Part shown: positions 10,641 to 19,900 of the stretch, one piece after another
How positions within the stretch are numbered: the first letter of the stretch is position 1
Layout of the letters: every line of letters starts with the position of its first letter
Assembly: GCA_009930305.1 (NCBI GenBank)
Contig: RZYM01000007.1
Span: 1 to 64,000 of the forward strand
Reading direction: 5' to 3'
DNA from: Bacteroidia bacterium
GTDB lineage: Bacteria; Bacteroidota; Bacteroidia; Bacteroidales; Paludibacteraceae
Length of the DNA: 64,000 nt
Made by a program: the position numbers and the translations under genes
The notes under the pieces: model-generated
What the model was told of the DNA's origin: nothing
What the model saw: only the letters and a program-made list of their open reading frames with translations
The model's database searches: none

Positions 10641-11245
10641 GTGCCTACCGTGGCTTCGCCATAATTTGATAATAATTTAAGATTACATTTTTCCAAGCTT
10701 GTACTTCATATTTATACTTTTTGGGGGCATCTACCCCAAACCCCGACATACTTTTTTGTCGATACAAAAAAGTATGCAAAAAAAATCAGGCTAGTGACTG
10801 CTGATCTCAAAAAACTTAACGGTTTGTTCGCTAAAAACCAGAAACTCATCGACTGCGTCGATTCAAACAGCTGTTTTTTTTAACGCTCACTTCACCTGTT
10901 TTTTGGCTCTTCAGTCAATGCCTGTCCTAATCAATGAGTAAAGCTTTACTCGTTAAGACCGCCTAGTAAATTATTGCGTGTAAAAAATCAGACTGAAGCA
11001 ATCGTCAAAAACTGCGTCCCGTAGGGCGCATAGCAGTTTTAGATTGCAGAAGGCAATTTTTAGCAATAAGTTACAGCGGAACAAAAAAGGCGCTTTTCTT
11101 TTGATTCGTTTTCTTTGGACAAGACAAAGAAAATGAATTGGGGTCCGGGGCGAAGCCACGGTAGGCACAAAGTGCATATTGTGACTTTGTGATTTTATAA
11201 GACAAAGAAAATGAATTGAAGTCTGAGCAAAGCCACGGTAGGCAC
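10641..11245. repeat. Repeat-rich intergenic region with inverted and direct copies of gtgcctaccgtggcttcgcc
   Basis: gtgcctaccgtggcttcgcc at 10641-10660; reverse complement at 11149-11168; near copy gcaaagccacggtaggcac at 11227-11245; aagacaaagaaaatgaattg precedes both right-hand copies. Confidence 0.75.
10747..10776. repeat. Perfect palindrome, 13-bp arms with 4-nt loop
   Basis: catacttttttgt-cgat-acaaaaaagtatg. Confidence 0.8.
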
Positions 11246-11947
11246 CCTCATTTTTATACAAAATTTTACTCCTTAAGACCTCTTAGTAAAAGTCTTGAGA
11301 CTATATCCGCAATCGTGTGTTGTGAATTAACAAAATGTAGGATTATTGTTTGTGAAATTAACTATAAACTAATTTCACAAATTGATGTATAATAAATGAT
11401 TTTTAATCCTTTTATTATCAATTATATAACTATTTCTTCCGATGAATAGGCATTTTTATTTAATTTATAAAATTATGTTACAAAACTGCACTATAATATT
11501 CTCTGTAAATGCGAAATTTTGTGGAGTTAATAGGGTGTTGTACAATTGAAAAATTGTTTGTATATTAGCATTGTATTGTGGTGATAAGCCTTTTTGTTTG
11601 TGCGTATTGTGGTGATTAATAGGTTTTTACCACTCTTTGATATAGTTGTGTTTAGGAATGCAGTTATTTAAAAAAAGGGTACAATTATTAAAATTGAGTC
11701 ACAAAAATTGAACATTAACAATATTTAACTGGGTAAAATTGAAATATTTTTAGTTCGACGTTGTTTTAACAAGTTTTTAAAAAAGTATATGGTTTTTTGA
11801 TATAGTATTTTAAAACCATTTTTCTCATAACAATTTAGTTTTTAGGTTTGAAGGAAACGTATTGATAAATTTAAAATTCATTTGTGCTAAAAAGTACAGT
11901 ATATATTATTCGGATAAATAACAAAACAACAAATAAAAAACAAGAAC

Positions 11948-14900
11948 ATGAAACAAGAACTATTACACCATGTGAAAAATCAATCTAATGTGCGGAATTT
12001 ATCCGGCTTTGGTTTGTTTAATGGGATGGCAAAGTCTTTAAAATTTGCTCTTTTGTCATTGGTGTTTATATTATTAGGATTTGTATTTGGTACACAAGAT
12101 GTGCAAGCAGCAACGTACCCGGCTAGTCAAACAGTGTATGTGGAATCTTCCAGTGACTATGGTACAGTAAAACTTTACGCCTGGGGCGGAACGTATTCAA
12201 ATCCGGGTTGGTGCGGAGAAACTATGACTTCATTGGGTTTAATCGGAAGTAAATATTATTGGTCAATAACATTGAATGGTACATTTACAAGTATGATTGT
12301 TTGCGATAATAGTTGTACCAAGATTAGTGGAAATACTGATGGTGTAGCTAGTGACGGAACTACAACAAATTGTATAACTGTTACTGGAAGCAGTTACTCT
12401 TGGAAGTTATTTAATTGTACAAGCTATTCAGATTGTCCTTCAAACGTTTTAACAGGAACCAATGTTATGTTTTATATAAACCAAAGTTATGGAGGAACAT
12501 TAGGAATTACAAATAATTCTTCTTCAAGTTGTATTGCAAATGGAACCAACTTAGGCAATAATAATGCTTACATAAATATGGCAAAGGCATCAGTTCCCGG
12601 AACAATGAGTGTATCTAATAATTGCGGTGGTTGGGTAGGAACAGGTGCATTTTCAAGGTCAACAGCATATAATGCCGGTAATTATTTTGTAACGGGCGAT
12701 TCCAAATCTAACACAAGTGCAACCACTGCATCACTTTCAGCTTCTTCTACATCGATAGCCGCAGGTACATCTTCAATTAACATTACCTCAACAGCTGGCA
12801 GTGTAAATTCTTCTTTTGGTAAAAAGTTGGCAATACAATACTATATTAGTACAACAAAATATGGTTGTGATTTTGCTAACACATCAGGAGTAGCAACAAC
12901 AATAAATACCTCAAGTTTATCGCAAGGAACATATAAAATAAAATCAGTTTTAACTGACGGAACAATATATTATCTAGGTGATTCGATTAATTTATATGTT
13001 ACTCCTTCACCTTTTACTTTCGGCACTATCAATAGGACTAGTTGTACTACCGCAAATCTGGCATGGTCTGCAAATGCACCAGCTTTGTTGGTTCGTTATG
13101 AGGGAAGTAGTCCATCCATAACCAACCCTACTCATGGTCAAAGTTATTCATCCGGAAATACTATTGGAGCAGGAACTGTTGTATACAGCGGAACATCAGA
13201 TAATTATACAGCAACTTTTGATGCAGATAAAATATACACGTTTGTCATATACAGAGTGTCTGCATCAGGATATTTGTATTCAACCTCGGCATCAACAACT
13301 TTGCCTAAAGGAGTTCCTACTGTAACGACTACTGCTGCTTCAAGTATAGATGCTACTAGTGCTACTTTGGGTGGTAATGTTACAGCACAAGGTGTTGGTG
13401 GTGCAATGTCAAATCGTGGTATAGAGTGGACTCTTACTGTTGGAGGCAAAACAGCCGGTGATAAAGAAATTATAAGTACTGAAAATGCTACCGGTACTTT
13501 CTCAAAATCGTTTACAGGTTTAACAAGTAGTACAACTTACAAGTATAAGGCAATCGCTTCAAATAATTCTTGTTCAAGTACTTATGGTTATGGTGCGGAA
13601 GAGTCATTTACAACTTCAACATCTTGCACCACACCTACTGCAACTCAATATACATTGAGTGATAATTCAAAAACTTATACAGGATCGTCATTGAGTCCTA
13701 CAATAACACCGGCATCTGGTGCCGGAACAGTAAGTAAGGTATATTATAATGACGTAGAAGGTACAGGTGCAACAACTGTAGGTTCTTATACAATAAAGGT
13801 AGATGTAAATGCCGGTACTACGTATTGTGCAGCTACAGGAATAAGTTTAGGTACATTTACAATAAACAAAGCAGATCAAGCGTCTATTTCTATTGATGAT
13901 ATTTCAGGAACACTTTGTGTAGGTGCAGAATATGAGTTATCTGTTACAGGAGGGTCAGGAACAGGAACAGTTACATACACAAAAGAGAGTGGTGATGCGA
14001 CAGCAACAATTACCGGAAATAAGATTACTTTTACCAGTTCCGGAACCTATAAGATAAAAGCAGTAAAAGCAGCTGATACTAATTATAATGAATCATCAGC
14101 TGCATATACATCAGATCTAACTATAAATGCAGGATCTGTTGGTGGTACTGCAACAGCAACAGCAAGCTCTGTTTGCTCAGGTAGTGGTACAACAATAACA
14201 CTTACAGGTAATACAGGTACTATTCAATGGCAATCGTCAACAAATGGTACAGATTACTCTGATATTAGTGGAGCAACATCATCACCATTATCAACAGGTA
14301 ATTTAACTGTAAAAACATGGTACCGTGCTACAGTAACGAATGGTAGTTGTGGTTCGGCAAATTCATCAGTAGCCACAGTCGATATAACATCAGTGCCTAC
14401 AGTTTCAATTACGAGTGGCCCTGATAAAATGTGTGGATCATTGACAACTGCTGGTACATATACAGCAACCTCAGTAACCGGTGCAAGTTATACCTGGTCG
14501 GATGATGTAGAGGGTTTATCTGAATATTCTAAAACAGATAATTCAGTTACATTTACTACAGGAGCTGTAGTTTCTTCAGGAAAGATATATGTATATGCAA
14601 CTCTTAGCGGATGTAACAGTAATACAGCAGAAAAGTCTGTTGCCATAGTAACTCGTCCAACCGTAACCGGTACAACGGGTGCATCGCGTTGTGGTACAGG
14701 AACAGCAGATATTTCAGCTACAGTTAGTGGAGGTAGTGTTGATTGGTATGATGCAGCATCAGCAGGAACTAAAAAAGGTAGTAGTGCTTCCAGTGCTAAT
14801 TTTACTACAGCTTCTTTATCTGAAAATACAACATTTTATGCGGAAGCGAATGATGGAGGTTGTTTAAGTGCAACAAGAACAGCAGCAGCAGTAACTATTA

Positions 14901-15178
14901 AAACATCTCCTGTGTTATCAGCAATAAGTGGAGCAGCATCAACAACCCAATACAACCCCGAAACGTATACTGCAACAGGTAGCGATTTGGGAACTATTAC
15001 ATGGGAAATAGTTGATACACCGGCACATGCAAATATTTCAGCAACAACCGGAAGCAGCACAGTATTTAAAGCTAAGGATGGTTCATATACATTAAGTGTA
15101 ACAGCAAATAATGATGGTTGTACCGATAATGAAACTAAGGGAATAACAGTAAGTATAGACAGCGAAACATGTCAATAA
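11948..15178 (+). CDS. Large secreted repeat protein (MBG/Ig-like domains), N-terminal beta module
   Basis: Signal-type N-terminus (FALLSLVFILLGFVFGTQDVQA); Ser/Thr-rich repeats; YTLSDNSKTYTGSSLSPTITPASGAGTVSKVYY resembles MBG domains; no sorting domain (ends SIDSETCQ). Confidence 0.8.
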   Translation: MKQELLHHVKNQSNVRNLSGFGLFNGMAKSLKFALLSLVFILLGFVFGTQDVQAATYPASQTVYVESSSDYGTVKLYAWGGTYSNPGWCGETMTSLGLIGSKYYWSITLNGTFTSMIVCDNSCTKISGNTDGVASDGTTTNCITVTGSSYSWKLFNCTSYSDCPSNVLTGTNVMFYINQSYGGTLGITNNSSSSCIANGTNLGNNNAYINMAKASVPGTMSVSNNCGGWVGTGAFSRSTAYNAGNYFVTGDSKSNTSATTASLSASSTSIAAGTSSINITSTAGSVNSSFGKKLAIQYYISTTKYGCDFANTSGVATTINTSSLSQGTYKIKSVLTDGTIYYLGDSINLYVTPSPFTFGTINRTSCTTANLAWSANAPALLVRYEGSSPSITNPTHGQSYSSGNTIGAGTVVYSGTSDNYTATFDADKIYTFVIYRVSASGYLYSTSASTTLPKGVPTVTTTAASSIDATSATLGGNVTAQGVGGAMSNRGIEWTLTVGGKTAGDKEIISTENATGTFSKSFTGLTSSTTYKYKAIASNNSCSSTYGYGAEESFTTSTSCTTPTATQYTLSDNSKTYTGSSLSPTITPASGAGTVSKVYYNDVEGTGATTVGSYTIKVDVNAGTTYCAATGISLGTFTINKADQASISIDDISGTLCVGAEYELSVTGGSGTGTVTYTKESGDATATITGNKITFTSSGTYKIKAVKAADTNYNESSAAYTSDLTINAGSVGGTATATASSVCSGSGTTITLTGNTGTIQWQSSTNGTDYSDISGATSSPLSTGNLTVKTWYRATVTNGSCGSANSSVATVDITSVPTVSITSGPDKMCGSLTTAGTYTATSVTGASYTWSDDVEGLSEYSKTDNSVTFTTGAVVSSGKIYVYATLSGCNSNTAEKSVAIVTRPTVTGTTGASRCGTGTADISATVSGGSVDWYDAASAGTKKGSSASSANFTTASLSENTTFYAEANDGGCLSATRTAAAVTIKTSPVLSAISGAASTTQYNPETYTATGSDLGTITWEIVDTPAHANISATTGSSTVFKAKDGSYTLSVTANNDGCTDNETKGITVSIDSETCQ

Positions 15179-15183
15179 TAGAG

Positions 15184-15237
15184 TTTGCCTTTGTCGTATG
15201 TCTCTGTTGAGGCATACGGCAGTGGCAAAAAAAATAA
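15184..15237 (+). terminator. Hairpin after the 1076-aa surface protein
   Basis: tttgcc..gtcgtatg..catacggc..ggcaaa paired arms followed by an A-rich run; intergenic. Confidence 0.45.
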
Positions 15238-15268
15238 AATAAAAGAAATAAATTAAAACGATTATAAC

Positions 15269-16810
15269 ATGAAAAACATCGACCTAACAAAAAACAAACT
15301 AAATACCATATTTAAAAGGTATGGTTTGATTTTGTCATTACTGTTTGTAACATTAGGATATAGCGGAAGCGCATGGGCTACAACATATTATTTGTTGTGG
15401 GGTACTAATGATAATCCGGCTAATTGGTCAAATAATATGGAAGAAGTTGCCGATAATAACTTTACTTGGGATATAGGAGAGATAGCAGCTTCAACAACCA
15501 TATTTTTTGGTGTATCAACTACAACTTCATCTACTAATATGATAAGTGCTAATGGTGCGACTAGAAATTGTGGTATATGTAATTGGTTTCAGGGTCAAGA
15601 GAACGGCGGAAAATATTTTAGTAAGTTTAATTTATCAAGTACACAATCTGTTAGAATTGTTTATAATCATGATAGCCCTGGCACTTACACTATCTCAGCA
15701 GCCGGCCTTGCTGTTGCAACAAGCATAACAGGCGGATCAATATCGCCAACATCAGCAACCGTTTCGTCTGGTGGCAATCAGTCATTTACCGTAACGCCAA
15801 GTACAGGATATGTAGTAACAGCTGTATCATATAGTGGTACTGCAACAAATAATTGGACAAGCGGGAATACAATTAGCTTAACCAACATAACATCAGCGGG
15901 AACTTTAACAGTAACTTGCGGACCCTCAGTACCTGTTGTACGTATGGGAGATATACCAACTCCTAATCCTGCCACAAACGAAGCCGTAACAGCATACGCA
16001 TATTTAGCAAAAACAGGTTGCGCCAACGTAACAAAATTACGTATATATATAGGTAAAGACGGGTCACCTACAAAATCATCAGATTATGTAGAATATACAA
16101 CAGGAAATCCATACTCAATTAATAATCAATATGCCATAACAATACCTGCCGCAACACTAAACGAGATAGCGGATGGAGCATCAAGCTTTACTGCTCACAT
16201 TAAGGCTACAGGTTTCAATAGCGCAGGCGAATCTGAATTATCAGACGAACTTACATTCACTTACCAAGCATGTCCGATTGGAGTTGAGATAACTCCAAGT
16301 TCAGGTGAGATGCTTGTCGATTCGATCACTACATTCAGCACATCAGTTTCAGGTGCCAGTGGTACTCCAACATACAAATGGTATGTTAATAATGTAGAAC
16401 AATCAGGCCAAACATCATCAACTTTTGATTTTACGCCAACAGTAGCAGGCAGTTATGCAGTAAAAGTTGAAGTTACAGGCGATTGTACAGGTTCTGCAAC
16501 AGCCAATATGACAACTTGTAACAGTCCTACAATATCGTCATTAACAGTAAGTTCTGACACAACAACACCATGGGAAGCTGTAATCATTACGGCAACTGTT
16601 GCAAATACAGATAATGTTGTATTTACTGCCACAGGAGCGACAATTATAACTACTGAGAATAGTAGTACAGAGTGGGAAGGAAAATTCAAAGCCGGTACTG
16701 TTAAAACATACGTTGTTACAGCTACGGCTACTTCAAGCAGTTCAACTTGCGGATCAGATACCGAAACTGTAGAAATAGATGTAGAAGCCGACGTGGAGGT
16801 ATGTCCATAA
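15269..16810 (+). CDS. Secreted Ig-like repeat protein
   Basis: Signal peptide MKNIDLTKNKLNTIFKRYGLILSLLFVTLGYSGSAWA; Ig/PKD-like GASGTPTYKWYVNNVEQSGQTSSTFDFTPTVAGSYAVKVEV; ends DVEADVEVCP without a sorting domain. Confidence 0.8.
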   Translation: MKNIDLTKNKLNTIFKRYGLILSLLFVTLGYSGSAWATTYYLLWGTNDNPANWSNNMEEVADNNFTWDIGEIAASTTIFFGVSTTTSSTNMISANGATRNCGICNWFQGQENGGKYFSKFNLSSTQSVRIVYNHDSPGTYTISAAGLAVATSITGGSISPTSATVSSGGNQSFTVTPSTGYVVTAVSYSGTATNNWTSGNTISLTNITSAGTLTVTCGPSVPVVRMGDIPTPNPATNEAVTAYAYLAKTGCANVTKLRIYIGKDGSPTKSSDYVEYTTGNPYSINNQYAITIPAATLNEIADGASSFTAHIKATGFNSAGESELSDELTFTYQACPIGVEITPSSGEMLVDSITTFSTSVSGASGTPTYKWYVNNVEQSGQTSSTFDFTPTVAGSYAVKVEVTGDCTGSATANMTTCNSPTISSLTVSSDTTTPWEAVIITATVANTDNVVFTATGATIITTENSSTEWEGKFKAGTVKTYVVTATATSSSSTCGSDTETVEIDVEADVEVCP

Positions 16811-16903
16811 ATAACTAGTCAGCCAACTTCGCTCGAGCCTTGTTGCTTGGGCGAGGAAGGGCGATAAAAAGCAAAAAGAAAATAAATAAATAAATATAAG
16901 ACA

Positions 16904-19900
16904 ATGAAAAACAAAGACTTATTAATACACAAACTGAAAGGTACCGTAAAAAGGTACTCATTAGTTGTTTCTTTGCTATTGGCTGGTTTGATGTCGAGTG
17001 GTGGGGCGTGGGCTTCTATTAATGTACCTGCCGGAACTTACTATTTTGATGATACCGACACTCAATGGGGCGAAGTAGCTTTAGCTACTGGTAATGGAAG
17101 TAATAGAACCTCCTATCCATTAACCCAAGTTACAGGTACAAATATTTGGAAAGTTACAATAGGGGGGTGGAATGGTGCCGATGGATATTATTATTACAAA
17201 GGATCAGCAAATATATCTGAAGGAGGTTCTTATAGTGTTTGGTATGATGCTGCTGGTATAACAAATAAAATATGGTACCAATCGGAAACAACTAATGCCG
17301 GCAAGTGTTTTTATAAAACTTCTCAAGGAGTGGCATATGTAAATGGTTCTTGGACTCCTGTACCTACATGGATTGGGACCTCGTTTATGCGTATAGGCGG
17401 CGAATCGGGTACATGGTATAAGGGCAGTGATACTTCAACCGGATTTGCTTCTTTCAATGGTGCCAATTTAGGTAATGTTGAAGGTGATATAGTTTTGATG
17501 GGAGAATTAGCTTCGTATTCAGCCGCAGGTGTATCCGAAGTGCACACGACTATGTATTATCGAATAGATTCAGGAAGTTTTACAGCGGTATCCATGCCGA
17601 AGGTTGGAACTACAGGTACCGGAGGTGTTAACGCAAAACATCAAGGCGAAGTAACTATTCCAAAACCTTCTGCCGGCAGTCATACATTAGAGGTATATTA
17701 TCAATTTGATACTCAATACGATAACCGATTAGGTTCAAATTATATTGCTAGTTTTACAACTATAGGCTTCTCCGGTGATGCTACTAAAGCATTTGGCGAT
17801 GTATTTTATGGAACAACATCAGAAAGCAATTACCATATTGGATTTGGCGGATGCACGCCTTCAGCAATAACTGCTTCTATAAGCGGCACAGATGCTGCTG
17901 CATTTACACTTCCCGGCGAACAACCATACGAAGTAACCTTAACCGATGGAGCGGCAGACCTTGAAATATCATTTTCGCCGACAAAAGTAGGCGCGCATAC
18001 AGCGACACTAACATTTAGTACAAGTTGCGGTGAAACAACATATACCAAAACAGTTTCATTGTCAGCCACAGGTAAAAACCATTCAATAACACCACTTATA
18101 GCAGATACTGCTGATGTAACTGAAGGAGTAGTAACTCTATCGGGTTATTTGAAGTATGCAGGTTGTAAAACTGATATTATTGATTATGGTTTCTATTACT
18201 GCGAAGGTGCTGATTGTACACCAAGTTCAAGTAGTTCGTCAATTCGTTCGAGTGAACATACTCCAATTAGCTCCGGAAGTAGTTGGTCTGCACAGCCGGA
18301 AGGATTAAAAGATAAAACATGGTACTCTTATAAGTCTTATGCAAAAAGTACTGCTGATGGAGTTCCGGTATTATCGGAAGAAACAGGTCACTTCTACGTA
18401 ACTTGCGATTATCCAATGGGTGATACAATTTATTATACAATTAATGCAGCATTAAGCGAGGATATTCCTTGCACGCTTGAGTTTTCGACATTTGCAGCTG
18501 CTCTTACGCATTTGAAATCAATGTCAGAATATTTAGCTTCAACCAGTGGTAATATAACTAACAAATTACTTAAGCATATAGTATTTGAAGTTGAAGCGGG
18601 TGAATATGGCACAGCCGGCTCACAATTAGATTTGTCTAACATTAATAGAATTACTGATTATAATGGAACAATAGAGTGTCCTACTCATCATTTTATAGTT
18701 CGTCATAAGGGTACAGCTCGTCCTACGCTTAATGGTTTGAAGTTGTACGAGTCTCGTTATGTAACAATAGACGGATTCAATATAGTACGTAGTACAACAA
18801 CAAGTGATATGTCTGGAGCTACCATATCAATGGGTAGAAATAATCCGGATAACAATGCAGTTCCGGGTAATATGAAGAACGCCAATCTAGCTATTATTAA
18901 TAACACTATTACCGCAACAGGTTTCTGCTGTGTACACGTACAGGGAGCTGATAGTATTTATTACGAAAATAATGAGTTGTATGCTGATATAACTGCAACC
19001 GGTAATCCGACAAACGATAGAAACTGGGGTGCTTCAATGAAGTTTATGAATTGCAAGCACATATTGATTTTGCGTAACAGCTTTAGAGGAACTCATGCAA
19101 CAAACTTGTTTTTACAAGGTTCACGTAATGTGTTAATCATGAATAATGTATTCTGGAATGATAATAAGTATACTGAAAACGTAGCATTTATTCGTCCGGT
19201 ATATTTTGGTGGTGACGGAGAGAATAATGCACTTCAAAATATCGGTATTTATTACAATACATTCTTCTTGAAAGATGATGGTGGTAGTACACCTTATAAT
19301 GTGAACTTTATAGAATTTGGTGGAGCCGGACAAACAGGCAACGCTAAATATTATCACTCAAACTTGATTGAATTCCAATACAATAACTGTTATTCATACT
19401 CAACCAATGTGTCAGGTCGTACAGCAGATCCGTTCTTGGGCAAGACCATTAGTACTGATATATGTCCTACATTTAAGAACAACAACTTCTGGTCGAAATA
19501 CGATGTGGCTCAATCATTATCAGCATCGGCATTTGCATTCGGTTGTAGTGATCAATTTATTAACGTTGAAAGTGCTGTTTGTTGGACTGCATCAAGCGAT
19601 CCTGCATCACTTGTTGTAAAAACCGATGCCTTAAACCTTGGTGTATCTATTGGAACGGATATTTCGGGTATGGGTATTGCAGATAAATTGTACAATGACC
19701 GTATATATGGAAGCAATTTAGCAGATGCAGTTCGTCCAAAAACGGGTTCAGGCTCTGAAGAAGAGGAAGAAGCAGAAGAACCGAATGAGTATGGTATTTT
19801 ATCAAGTGCACCTACTATTAGAATGAGTATGTCATCAATGGTAGAGACTATATCTCATGATGTTGATATGACGTCTTATACTTTAACTCCTGAGAGTGAT

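Noticed and set aside
10971-11261. 96-aa minus-strand ORF MYKNEGAYRGFAQTSIHFLCLIKSQ...
   Set aside because: Lies within the repeat cluster; the protein contains the repeat translated twice (SIHFLCLIKSQ / PIHFLCLVQRK), so it is likely a repeat-derived spurious ORF.
16815-16870. Hairpin-like GC-rich segment between surface genes 2 and 3
   Set aside because: Arms (cttcgctcgagcc / gggcgaggaag) pair imperfectly and there is no T-run; not strong enough to call a terminator.
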